Shown here: positions 43,401-50,830 of the stretch, piece after piece
Numbering within the stretch: the stretch's first letter is position 1
Layout of the letters: every line of letters starts with the position of its first letter
Source: Aldehydirespirator sp965203635
GTDB taxonomy: Bacteria; Actinomycetota; Acidimicrobiia; Acidimicrobiales; Aldehydirespiratoraceae
NCBI GenBank assembly: GCA_965203635.1
Contig: OZ241903.1
Span: 1,612,001-1,676,000, forward strand
Reading direction: 5' to 3'
DNA length: 64,000 nt
Notes under the pieces: generated by a model
Databases searched by the model: none
Told to the model about the DNA's origin: nothing
Seen by the model: only the letters and a program-made list of their open reading frames with translations
Position numbers and translations under genes: made by a program

Positions 43401-43799
43401 GTAGCGGACAACCGACTGGCGGCAGTGCTGGTTGAACTCGGCTATGCCGAAGGACTGGACCGCGGCCCGGCCGGCCACCCCCAGCTCGCGCTCGGTCTCC
43501 ATCTCGGCCGGCAACCCGTGGCAGTCCCACCCGAAGCGCCGGTCCACCCGGTTGCCCCGCATGGTCTGGTAGCGGGGCACGACATCCTTGACGTAGCCGG
43601 TGAGAAGGTGGCCGTGGTGCGGGAGCCCGTTGGCGAACGGCGGGCCGTCGTAGAAGACCCAGTCCCGTTCAGAGGGCCGCGCCTTCACCGACTGCTCGAA
43701 GGTCCCCTCGGCCTTCCAGCGAGCCAGGACCCGGCGCTCGATGGCCGGGAAATCGGGGCTGCCGACCTCGGGATACGGCTGGCCGCCGCCTTCAGTCAT
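40419..43799 (-). CDS. ileS: Isoleucyl-tRNA synthetase with 47-residue in-frame insertion
   Basis: A 1126-aa class I synthetase that charges tRNA-Ile and edits valine. The HIGH motif appears as HHGH in GLPHHGHLL, the KMSKS motif as KLSKK in DGAKLSKKLRN, and the editing domain lies between. The W-rich anticodon-binding region begins IWNAYSFFTMYANAEGYE. The unusual part is a 47-codon stretch (41292-41432) inserted between GGLTGG and SVHLADWPDPD, where other IleS proteins run directly on (GLTGG then SVHL). The insert is Pro/Arg-rich and carries a dispersed repeat. The frame is preserved, so the protein is presumably functional. It is divergent from an SDR, separated by a tandem hairpin repeat. 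Confidence 0.95.
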   Translation of the reverse strand: MTEGGGQPYPEVGSPDFPAIERRVLARWKAEGTFEQSVKARPSERDWVFYDGPPFANGLPHHGHLLTGYVKDVVPRYQTMRGNRVDRRFGWDCHGLPAEMETERELGVAGRAAVQSFGIAEFNQHCRQSVVRYTQEWEDTVTRQARWVDFGNDYKTMDLAYMESVMWAFAQLHRQGLVYEAYRVMPYSWGAETPLSNFEIRLDDATRPRQDPAITVAFDLVPAPGDPGPMRMLAWTTTPWTLPSNLVLAVGPDISYAVMEEGGIHYVLAEDRVAAYDAQLSQARLVGTVLGAELVGRSYVPLFDFFAHRTEAFRVLAGDFVDTAEGTGIVHAAPGFGAEDQEVCEANGIAIGDAVPVDDRGRFTEPVSVWAGTNVFEANAGIIRHLKAEGRIVRHDSYEHNYPYCWRTDTPIIYRAINSWYVQVTAIRDRLVELNQQINWVPDHVRDGRFGMWLEGARDWSISRNRFWGSPIPVWRSDDPAYPRIDVYGSLDELERDFGVRPDDLHRPFIDALTRPNPDDPTGRSTMRRVPEVLDCWFESGSMPFAQVHYPFENTEWFESHFPADFIVEYINQTRGWFYTLHVLAGALFDRPAFSNVICHGILLAADGAKLSKKLRNYTEPTDIFERQGADALRWYLMAANIVRGGDLRINDDGIDEVTRQILLPIWNAYSFFTMYANAEGYEAAPRTDSDDVLDRYVLARTRTLVERVTERMDAYDLPGGAAEIAAFIDALNNWYIRRSRDRFWNAGGADTDRAAFDTLYVVLTTLTRVAAPFLPMTCEEIHGGLTGGAPEAERTGERVRPIRARPWPERPVSEANKSGNDTAATPQTLTDSGTPSVHLADWPDPDAEGLPADDALVARMERLRDAASAALRVREEAGLRVRLPLAQAIVAGDGAEDLAPLADLLADEINVKSMVLTDDLSAHASLVLRPNGAVLGPRLGGAVQEVFKAARAGDWARNDDGTVTAAGHVLEEGDFEQAVEASEGGAAAGLASGDAVVVLDTAVTPELEAEGWARDAVRVIQDCRRIDGYVVTDRIQVSLALSSAEQAAAVEQWRDYVAEQVLAIDLQVTALGEGDDTGATEPTATSRWLAGFVIHDVTIDGRPARCNLAPSSVKPRRPGDSTRPR
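41292..41432 (-). repeat. Repeat-bearing in-frame insertion in ileS (dispersed repeat copy B)
   Basis: 141 bases (47 codons) read APEAERTGERVR...RPWPERPVSEANKSGND...LTDSGTP on the minus strand. Bases 41339-41387 match 27392-27440 at 47 of 49 positions; 41416-41429 match 27480-27493 exactly. The insert length is divisible by three and free of stops in the ileS frame. Confidence 0.8.
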
Positions 43800-43836
43800 G
43801 GCCGGTCAGGCTACCGGGGCCCGTTCGCCTGTCGGC

Positions 43837-44047
43837 CCGGCCGGCGGGTCCTGTCGCCGAGCCCGTTCGACCGACGGGGCTGCGCCCCATTGTCGGTCGC
43901 CCGGACTCGCCGCCACCCCCCGGCCTAGCCGGCGCGGCGTGTGTTCCGGCCGGCGGGTCCTGTCGTCGAGCCCGTTCGACCGACGGGCCTGCGGCCCATT
44001 GTCGGTCGCCCGGACTCGCCGCCACCCCCCGGCCTGGCCGGCGCGGC
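43837..44047. repeat. Tandem 102-bp hairpin repeat between ileS and SDR
   Basis: Two 102-base copies (43837-43938 and 43946-44047; period 109) differ at only a few positions. Each contains nested inverted repeats: outer arms CGACCGAC/GTCGGTCG and inner arms GGGGC-TGC-GCCCC in copy 1 but GGGCC-TGC-GGCCC in copy 2, so the inner stem is preserved by paired changes. This fills the 278-base divergent gap between ileS and the SDR and may contribute leader hairpins or a REP-like element. Confidence 0.85.
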
Positions 44048-44077
44048 TGCGGGGCTGGCCTGTCTACGCTGCCCGGC

Positions 44078-44848
44078 GTGGATCCTGAGAGCTATCGCAG
44101 CCTGTTCGACCTGACTGGCCGTACTGCCATCGTTACCGGCGGTACCCGGGGGATCGGGCGGTCGATCGCTGAGGGGCTGGCTTGCGCGGGTGCGTCGGTG
44201 GTGGTGGCGTCACGCTCCGTCGAGGCCTGCGCAGCCGCCGAGGCCCGCCTTGCCGATGCGGGCTTCGAGGCGCTTGGGGTGCCCACCCACATGGGCGATC
44301 TCGACGCGGTTGAGGCTCTGTCGGCTGCCGCGGTGGAGCGCTTCGGCGGGATCGACGTGGTGGTCAACAATGCGGCCAACGCTCTGGCCCAGCCGATCGG
44401 CGCGCAGACCGCAGTCGCCTGGCAGAAGTCCTTCGAGGTGAACCTGCGGGGTCCGGCTCTGCTGACTCAGGCCTGCCTGCCTCAGTTGGAGGCCAGTCCG
44501 CACGCCTCGGTGGTCAACGTGATCAGCGTCGGCGCCTTCATGTTCTCGCGGGGCTTCTCGATCTATGGCGCCATGAAGGCCGCCCTGCTGTCCTACACAA
44601 GGGCCGCGGCCGGCGAACTCGCCCCGAGGGGCATCAGGGTGAACGCCCTGGCGCCCGGACCCGTGGACACAGACATGGTGCGCAACCAGGGACCCGAGGC
44701 GGCCCGGTCGATGGGCGCGGGGACGCTGCTGGGCCGCCTGGCCCATCCCGACGAGATGGTGGGCCCGGCGCTGCTGCTAGCCAGCGACGCCGGCCGGTTC
44801 ATCACCGGCCAGGTCCTCGTCGCCGACGGAGGCCTCCACCCCCACTGA
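44078..44848 (+). CDS. Short-chain dehydrogenase/reductase
   Basis: A 256-aa classical SDR: TGGTRGIGRS cofactor loop, NNAAN in place of NNAG, Ser-Tyr-Lys catalytic set in ISVGAFMFSRGFSIYGAMKAAL, and the C-terminal FITGQVLVADGG. It is probably a ketoacyl or hydroxysteroid-type oxidoreductase; the substrate is unknown. GTG 44078 begins the protein just before the first strand (SLFDLTGRTAIVTGG). Its last 24 codons overlap antisense with the next gene. Confidence 0.87.
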   Translation: MDPESYRSLFDLTGRTAIVTGGTRGIGRSIAEGLACAGASVVVASRSVEACAAAEARLADAGFEALGVPTHMGDLDAVEALSAAAVERFGGIDVVVNNAANALAQPIGAQTAVAWQKSFEVNLRGPALLTQACLPQLEASPHASVVNVISVGAFMFSRGFSIYGAMKAALLSYTRAAAGELAPRGIRVNALAPGPVDTDMVRNQGPEAARSMGAGTLLGRLAHPDEMVGPALLLASDAGRFITGQVLVADGGLHPH

Positions 44849-45373
44849 CGCCTCGTCGGCGTTCTCGGTGGCGGTGTCTTCGGGAGGAGTGTCTCCGCCG
44901 GCGGTGTCCTTGCCGTCGTCGGCATCTTCGGCATCTTCGGCATCTTCAGCGTCTTCAGCGCCGCTTTTTGCCGCGTCGTCCTCGGTGTCGCCCTCGGTGT
45001 TGGCGTCTCCGGCGTCTGGGGCCGCGGTGTCGCCGCCGCGCAGACGCTGGAGCGCCTCGGCCGCCTCGCGGTACCTGGCTTCGGCCTCGGCCGTCTCGGC
45101 GGCAGGGGCCTTGCGGTCGTTCAGCTTGCGCACGGCCGCGGCCGCTTCGTCCTTCGCCTTCTCAGCCTTCTTCAGGGCCCGCTCGTGGGCCTGCTGCTCG
45201 CGATCGGCCACGAGGTAGGTGTTGTAGAGGGTCAGCGCCGCGGCGGTCTCGTCGTCGAGCACGGGAGCGAGCGTTCCAGCTGTTGTGTCCTGATGCCGGG
45301 GCTTGCGGGACTGGGACTTTCCCCTTGCTTTGCGCTTGGTCGCGGACTGGGCGCTGTCTGGAGCGTCGGACAT
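44777..45373 (-). CDS. Charged coiled-coil protein of unknown function with acidic tail
   Basis: A 198-aa protein in three parts: a basic, disordered start (TKRKARGKSQSRKPRHQ), a central coiled coil (REQQAHERALKKAEKAKDEAAAAVRKLNDR then AEAEARYREAAEALQRLR) and a long acidic, low-complexity tail containing (EDA)n. Part of the tail is encoded by 9-bp repeats (44921-44956). No family is recognised. The last 72 bases overlap the convergent SDR on the other strand. Some of the tail might be a reading-frame artefact, but the coiled coil looks genuine. The neighbouring proV starts divergently 54 bases away. Confidence 0.6.
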   Translation of the reverse strand: MSDAPDSAQSATKRKARGKSQSRKPRHQDTTAGTLAPVLDDETAAALTLYNTYLVADREQQAHERALKKAEKAKDEAAAAVRKLNDRKAPAAETAEAEARYREAAEALQRLRGGDTAAPDAGDANTEGDTEDDAAKSGAEDAEDAEDAEDADDGKDTAGGDTPPEDTATENADEASVGVEASVGDEDLAGDEPAGVAG

Positions 45374-45427
45374 GGAGCGACTAGGGTAGCCAACCGGCAC
45401 TGCGCGGCAACCAAACGAGGGAGAGGC

Positions 45428-46654
45428 ATGAGCGACACGAACGGCGACACCATCGTCGAGTTCAACGACGTGTACAAGATCTTCGGACCGCAGCCGCGGG
45501 GACGCGCTCTCGAACTGGCCCGATCGGGCATTCCCAAGAAGGAAGTCCAACGCCTGACCGGCCACGTCGTCGGCATGACCGACGTCAACTTCAAGGTCAA
45601 CCGGGGCGAGATCTTCGTGGTCATGGGTCTGTCGGGGTCGGGCAAGTCCACCGCCATCCGCATGGTCAACAAGCTCTACGACGTCACCAACGGCGAGGTC
45701 CTGGTGGACGGCGTGGACGTGCAGAAGCTCGAGGGCACCCAGCTCCAGGCCTTCCGCCGCGAGAAGATGGGGATGGTGTTCCAGCACTTCGCGCTGTTCC
45801 CGCACCGCAACGTGATCGACAACGTCGGCTACGGCCTGAAGGTTCAGAAGGTGGGGCGCGACGAGCGCAGCCAAGCCGCCCTGAACGCCTTGGCCCTCGT
45901 GGGCCTTGCCCCCTTCGCCGAGCACAGGCCGGCCCAGCTCTCGGGCGGCATGCAGCAGCGGGTCGGTCTGGCCCGGGCGCTGGCGTCGGACCCCGACATC
46001 CTGCTGATGGACGAGGCGTTCTCAGCCCTCGATCCCCTGATCCGCCGCCAGATGCAGGACGAGATGATGGAGATCCAGTCGAGGGTCAAGAAGACGATCC
46101 TGTTCATCACTCACGATCTGAACGAGGCGCTTCGCATCGGCGACCGGGTCTGCATCATGAAGGACGGCGCGGTGGTGCAGATCGGGACACCCGAGGAGAT
46201 CCTCACCGAACCGGCCACCGGCTATGTGGCCGAGTTCGTCCAGGACGTGGACCAGGGCCGCGTGATCAAGGTCCACGAGGTGATGACGGAGCCGCAGCCG
46301 GTCCCGCAGGACATCTCGCTGTCGCAGGCTATGACGCTGTGTGACGATGTCACGGGGCGGTTCTGCTGCGATGATCAGGGCAAGCCCGTCGCCCTGCTGA
46401 CGGCCGCCGACGGCCTGCGGGTCCGGTCGATGGGATCCGACGACCTGAAGGCCGCGCTGCGCGACGACTTCGACCAGTGCGGCCCCGAAGCGACGCTCAA
46501 CGAGATGTACGCCGCGGCGGGCAGGGGCCTGTCGATCGCGGTGGTGGACGATGACGGCAAGCTGGTCGGCAACCTCGACCCCCGTCTCATCATGGAGGAG
46601 ATGGGCCGGGTCGAGCAGTTGATAGACGGCTTCGAGCGGGAGGTGTTCATGTGA
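45428..46654 (+). CDS. proV: Second glycine-betaine/proline ABC transporter ATPase (ProV/OpuAA)
   Basis: A 408-aa ATPase, paralogue of the one at 11625. It has the ProV leader (KIFGPQPRGRAL...LTGHVVGMTD), Walker A GLSGSGKST, signature LSGGMQQRVGLARA, Walker B DILLMDEAFSALDP, and FITHDLNEA, then a CBS-type C-terminal region ending with LVGNLDPRLIMEEMGRVEQL. Its length equals that of the paralogue. ATG 45428 has GAGGGAGAGG just upstream; the longer frame from 45185 is discarded. It overlaps the permease start by four bases (GTGA). Gene order here is proV-proW-proX on one strand, unlike the divergent arrangement of the first system. Confidence 0.93.
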   Translation: MSDTNGDTIVEFNDVYKIFGPQPRGRALELARSGIPKKEVQRLTGHVVGMTDVNFKVNRGEIFVVMGLSGSGKSTAIRMVNKLYDVTNGEVLVDGVDVQKLEGTQLQAFRREKMGMVFQHFALFPHRNVIDNVGYGLKVQKVGRDERSQAALNALALVGLAPFAEHRPAQLSGGMQQRVGLARALASDPDILLMDEAFSALDPLIRRQMQDEMMEIQSRVKKTILFITHDLNEALRIGDRVCIMKDGAVVQIGTPEEILTEPATGYVAEFVQDVDQGRVIKVHEVMTEPQPVPQDISLSQAMTLCDDVTGRFCCDDQGKPVALLTAADGLRVRSMGSDDLKAALRDDFDQCGPEATLNEMYAAAGRGLSIAVVDDDGKLVGNLDPRLIMEEMGRVEQLIDGFEREVFM

Positions 46655-49305
46655 GCGGGCTCGGCGCGGCCGGCACGGGGGTTCTGGCCCAGACGAACGG
46701 CGACGAGTATCGAGGGCACTTCATCGACCGCTTCATTGACACAGTCACAAGCCCTGAGGCGGGCGACGTGATCGTCGACTGGCTCCAAGTCGGCATCGAA
46801 TGGCTCGTGGTGATCGCCCTGTTCGTGGTGCCCGCGCTGCTGATCTTCGGGGGCGTCAGGGGTCGTCGCTGGGGCACCGCGGCCGGCGGGCTGGTCGGGC
46901 TGCTCGCGGTGCTGTGGTACCGGACCCTCCCGCAGGAGCGGATCGCCTCGGGTACGCGGACATTCACGGGCGAGGACGGCGAGACGTTCGAGTGCAAGAA
47001 CGCCATCGTCGACAGCGAGGGCGAACTGCTGGAATGCAGCTCGGGGCTGGCCTCCCAGCTTCGCCAGAACAGCGTGCTCGACCAGTGGTCGATTCCCGTC
47101 GGGGACTGGGGCGAGCAGACGGTCCGCTGGGTGGAGAACAATCTCGAGAAGACGCTTGAGGTGATCGAGTGGCCGTTCGCGAGGCTGCTCGAGCTGATAG
47201 TCGACGAGTGGCTGGTCGGCATGTCCTGGCTGGTCGTGTGCCTACTCGTCGGCGCACTGGGCTGGGCCATGCGCGGCGCCCGGGTCGGCATTCTCTCCGC
47301 AGTGGCGCTGATCATCTGCGGTCTGCTGGGAGGGGAGTACTGGCAGGAGACGGCGCGAACCATCGGGTTCATTGCGGTCGCGGTGCTGCTCTGCGTGATC
47401 GTGGGAATCCCGATAGGCGTGCTATGCGGACGGGTCGATGGCGCGTGGACCGTCGTCAGACCGGTAATGGACGCCATGCAGGTCGTTCACTCGTTCGTGT
47501 ACATGCTGCCGTTCATCTACTTCTTCGGTATCGGCTTCGTCTCCGCGACGATGGTGACGATGACTTTCGCCCTGCCGCCGCTGATACGGCTCACCAACCT
47601 CGGCATCCGCCAGGTGCCCGAGGATGTGGTGGAAGCGGCCCGGGCCTACGGCGCGCCGGAGCGGCGGGTGCTGTTCGACGTCCAGCTCCCGCTGGCGCGG
47701 CCCGCGATCATGACCGGGCTCAACCAGACACTGCTGCTGGCCATCTCCATGCTCGGCATTGCCGCCATCATGGGCGCAGGCGGTCTGGGCCGTCTGCTCT
47801 ACCAGGGCATCCAGAATCAGGACATCGCACTGGGCGTCTCGGGCGGCCTGGCCTTCTTCCTCGTGGCCGTGGTGCTCGACCGGATCAGCCAGACGGACGC
47901 CGACCGCCGCAACCTCTTCTCGCGGATCACCAAGGCGTGGGCCAACCGCCGCACGCCCGAGGTGCTGCTCGAGGAGGCCCAGGCCGCGGCCGACGAGAAG
48001 GTCTCGAGGCTGGCCGAGGAGCCCGAGGCGCCGGCCGAGGACTTCGTGCCCGCCTCCGGGCGTGAGCGCGCTTCGGTGATAGCGGCCGGAATAGGTGCCG
48101 TGGTGATGCTGGTGTCGCTGCTTCTGCCGTGGAGCGTCGACTCGGGTCGGGTCTCTTCGTGGGCCCGCTTCGCCGACGCGGATCTGCGGACTGAGCAGTG
48201 CGACGGGCAGTGGATCGACGCCGCCCAGCTCGACCCGCTCGGCGTGTCCGGCGATGAGCCTGAGCTGACCTGCGCCGGGAACCTCGCCTACCACTCGAAC
48301 AGCTTCAACGGTGTGTCACCGTCGGGAGGCTCCTGGTTCGGGATCTTCATGGCTGGGCTCGCGGTGGTCGTCGTATGGGCGGTCGCAATGACGCTGCTGC
48401 GGCCGGGCGAGGGCTCCTCGTGGCTCGGCGCGCACGGCGCGGTCGTGTTCGCATCGGGTGCGCTCGGCTCGGCGGTCGCGTTCTGGCTCTCCAACCCGCC
48501 GGCCAACGTGGAAGTCCACGCGGTCGGCTTCGGTGTCTGGGTGGCAGTCATCGGGGGCGTGCTCGCGGTCGCCGGCGCGGTGTCGTGGCTGTGGCGGGCG
48601 CCTATGACGGCACGCCGTCCGCTGACGGCCCGCATCGGTTGGGGCAGGCTGGTCGGATGCGGATTCGCCATGCTGCTGCTCGTCATGAGCGGATTCTCGG
48701 GTTGGAGCTTCGACACGAGGGAAGAGTCGGTGATTGGCGGGGAGCTCCAGGCCGAACTCGACGCGATCGCGGATGCGGCCCGGGCCAAGGCCCTTGAGGC
48801 GCGCGAACTTGACGCCGAGGCCGATGAGGAGGAGGCCGCGGGCAACACGGCACGCGCTGAGGAGCTGCGCAATGCGGCTGTCCAAGCCAAGGCGGACGAG
48901 GGCGTGCTCGGCGCCGAGTGGTCCTCGAAGCGGTCGGAGGCGCAGCGCAAGGGCGATGTCATCTTCAACGGCTTCGAGTTGGACGGTTCGCGCCTGGGCA
49001 TCTGGACGCTCCTCGCCGGCATCGCGGCGCTGGGCCTGGCCTTGCCGGCGATCGGGGTCTTCGGCATCGATGAGGGCCTGCGCTACCGCTGGAGCGCGCT
49101 AGTCGGCGGCGTCGGGCTCGCGATGGCGCTGGTTCCGCTCGGCTGGATCGTGACCATCGTCCGGGTTGCGGAAACGAACTTCGTGTCGGGCGCGGGAGCG
49201 GTGTTTGCACTGGCTGCTGGCGCGACGATTCTCGCCACTTCGCGCGGCACCCTCGGAGAGTTCGACCGCAACAAGATCTACGACGACATCCCCCAAGACG
49301 CCTGA
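46651..49305 (+). CDS. Second OpuA-type ABC permease, enlarged at both ends
   Basis: An 884-aa membrane protein. Residues about 1-190 form an N-terminal extension with a pair of hydrophobic helices (WLVVIALFVVPALLIFGG and neighbour) and an extracytoplasmic loop (ETFECKNAI...LLECSSG). The permease core follows (AMQVVHSFVYMLPFIYFF; EAA loop EDVVEAARAYGAPERRV). From about residue 475 a second membrane region related to that of the first permease (both include SGGSWFGI/ATGGSWFGI), with a coiled-coil insert rich in Ala/Glu (KALEARELDAEADEEEAAGNT). Standard ProW proteins are less than half this size. It is coupled to proV by a four-base overlap and followed after 142 bases by its binding protein. 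Confidence 0.87.
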   Translation: MSGLGAAGTGVLAQTNGDEYRGHFIDRFIDTVTSPEAGDVIVDWLQVGIEWLVVIALFVVPALLIFGGVRGRRWGTAAGGLVGLLAVLWYRTLPQERIASGTRTFTGEDGETFECKNAIVDSEGELLECSSGLASQLRQNSVLDQWSIPVGDWGEQTVRWVENNLEKTLEVIEWPFARLLELIVDEWLVGMSWLVVCLLVGALGWAMRGARVGILSAVALIICGLLGGEYWQETARTIGFIAVAVLLCVIVGIPIGVLCGRVDGAWTVVRPVMDAMQVVHSFVYMLPFIYFFGIGFVSATMVTMTFALPPLIRLTNLGIRQVPEDVVEAARAYGAPERRVLFDVQLPLARPAIMTGLNQTLLLAISMLGIAAIMGAGGLGRLLYQGIQNQDIALGVSGGLAFFLVAVVLDRISQTDADRRNLFSRITKAWANRRTPEVLLEEAQAAADEKVSRLAEEPEAPAEDFVPASGRERASVIAAGIGAVVMLVSLLLPWSVDSGRVSSWARFADADLRTEQCDGQWIDAAQLDPLGVSGDEPELTCAGNLAYHSNSFNGVSPSGGSWFGIFMAGLAVVVVWAVAMTLLRPGEGSSWLGAHGAVVFASGALGSAVAFWLSNPPANVEVHAVGFGVWVAVIGGVLAVAGAVSWLWRAPMTARRPLTARIGWGRLVGCGFAMLLLVMSGFSGWSFDTREESVIGGELQAELDAIADAARAKALEARELDAEADEEEAAGNTARAEELRNAAVQAKADEGVLGAEWSSKRSEAQRKGDVIFNGFELDGSRLGIWTLLAGIAALGLALPAIGVFGIDEGLRYRWSALVGGVGLAMALVPLGWIVTIVRVAETNFVSGAGAVFALAAGATILATSRGTLGEFDRNKIYDDIPQDA

Positions 49306-49447
49306 TGCTGCCGCAGTGGCCGCGTCGGCCCCATTTTCCAGTGGCTGAAACGCGCCAAGGTGTTGCCGTGCAGGGTGTTGATCCTTGGCCGGTCGCCGCC
49401 TAGCCTTTGGTCCGGCCCAACAAGCCCCACCCTAGGAGGGAACCCTT

Positions 49448-50719
49448 ATGAAAATGAAGAAGCGCGCGAGCATGATGCTCGCTTTGCTCGCGGCCTTCGC
49501 TCTGATCGCCGCATCCTGCGGCGACGACGAAGAAGCCACGGTCGAACCGGCTGCTCCGGCGGTCGAGGAGGAGCCGATGGCTGAAGAGGAGCCGATGGCT
49601 GAGGAAGAGCCGATGGCCGAAGAGGAGCCGATGGCTGAGGAAGAGCCGATGGCTGAGGAAGAGCCGATGGCTGAGGAAGAGCCGATGCTGCCCGGAGAGG
49701 GCGTGTCTGTCCTAGCCGGCCGGGCCAACTGGTCGAGCGGCTATTTCCAGGCTGAGCTGTACAAGCTGCTGCTGGAGGAGCTGGGATTCGAGGTGTCGAA
49801 TCCGGCTGATATCGAGCTCGGCCCGAGCAACGGCTACACCGCCATGGCGCTCGGTGAGATGGACTACTGGCCCAACAGCTGGTACCCGGGCCACCTCTCG
49901 TGGCTGCAGAACGAGCTTCCCGACGGCTCGCTGGTGGAGGACTACGTCACCATCGTGGGCGAAGAGATGATCGCGGGCGGCTTGCAGGGGTTCCTGGTCA
50001 CCAGGTCCTTCGCCGACGAGTACGGCGTCTACACGATTGACGAGCTGAACCGCAACGCCGATGCGCTCGCTGCCTTCGACGCAACGGATGCGGTGCCCGG
50101 TAACGGCGTCGCCGACATCTTCGGATGCCCCGAGGACTGGACCTGCGACGACATCATCGAGAGTCAGATCGCCTTCAGCGGCTGGGACAACATCCAGCAG
50201 ACCAAGGCCGGCTACGACGCCATGTTCGCCCAGGCGGTGGACAGCGCTGACGACGGCCTCCCGATGGTCATGTACACTTGGACCCCGACCGCTTACCTCA
50301 CCCAGCTTCGGCCCGGCGACAACGTCTACTGGATGGGCGTCGAGAACGTCATCGACGATTCCAATCCGCTCGGGCTCGAGGGCGGAGAGGCCTGGAGCCA
50401 GCTCGGCCCCGACGGCCAGCCCGTGAATGCCAAGCTTGGCGCGGAACTGTGCCCGGCGGCGGCTGACGCCGCTGACGGCCTGTGCCAGCTCGGCTGGATC
50501 GCAGCCGACATCCTGGTGACGGCCAACAACGACTTCCTCGCGGCCAATCCGGCCGCCGAGGCGCTGTTCGAGGCGGTCACGCTGTCGGTCATCGACGTGT
50601 CGCTGGCCAACGTCGCCCAGGGTGACGGCGAGGATCCTCGCGACATCGCCGCCCAGTGGCTCGCCGACAACCGCGGCCTGGCCGACGAGTGGATCGCCGC
50701 AGCTCTGGCCGCGGCCTAA
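49448..50719 (+). CDS. proX: Second betaine-type substrate-binding lipoprotein with repeat tether
   Basis: A 423-aa lipoprotein. The lipobox is AASC with Cys24. A short linker leads to seven copies of EEEPM(A/L) (residues 40-81), encoded by 18-bp tandem repeats, and then the OpuAC-like domain starts GEGVSVLAGRANWSSGYFQAELYKLLLEELGFEV. The binding domain shares the layout of the first ProX (LPGEGV start; WTPTAYLTQL versus WTPTAFVGKL), but the tether is a different, acidic Pro-containing repeat instead of an Ala-rich helix. TAGGAGGG about eight bases before ATG is a strong ribosome-binding site. A 12-bp-stem terminator follows. Confidence 0.92.
   Translation: MKMKKRASMMLALLAAFALIAASCGDDEEATVEPAAPAVEEEPMAEEEPMAEEEPMAEEEPMAEEEPMAEEEPMAEEEPMLPGEGVSVLAGRANWSSGYFQAELYKLLLEELGFEVSNPADIELGPSNGYTAMALGEMDYWPNSWYPGHLSWLQNELPDGSLVEDYVTIVGEEMIAGGLQGFLVTRSFADEYGVYTIDELNRNADALAAFDATDAVPGNGVADIFGCPEDWTCDDIIESQIAFSGWDNIQQTKAGYDAMFAQAVDSADDGLPMVMYTWTPTAYLTQLRPGDNVYWMGVENVIDDSNPLGLEGGEAWSQLGPDGQPVNAKLGAELCPAAADAADGLCQLGWIAADILVTANNDFLAANPAAEALFEAVTLSVIDVSLANVAQGDGEDPRDIAAQWLADNRGLADEWIAAALAAA
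49565..49690 (+). repeat. Seven 18-bp tandem repeats coding EEEPM(A/L)
   Basis: Seven in-frame 18-base units (GAGGARGAGCCGATGGCT-type) encode the tether of the second ProX. Third positions vary (GAG/GAA, GCT/GCC), so the array is not freshly amplified throughout, although units 5-7 are nearly identical. Confidence 0.9.
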
Positions 50720-50760
50720 CCACTCTCGAGGCCTGAGGCCTCACTAGAGACCAACAGTTG

Positions 50761-50788
50761 AAGGGGCGGGGCTTCGGCCCCGCCCCTT
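50761..50788. terminator. Strong UUCG-loop terminator
   Basis: A perfect 12-base stem AAGGGGCGGGGC/GCCCCGCCCCTT closes a TTCG tetraloop, between the convergent proX (ends 50719) and mttB-like (ends 50831) genes. On the opposite strand the A-rich end becomes part of a T-run, so it probably serves both. Confidence 0.8.
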
Positions 50789-50830
50789 CGCCGTTCAGGG
50801 TTCGCCGACCGCTCCGGAGAGATCGGCGCC

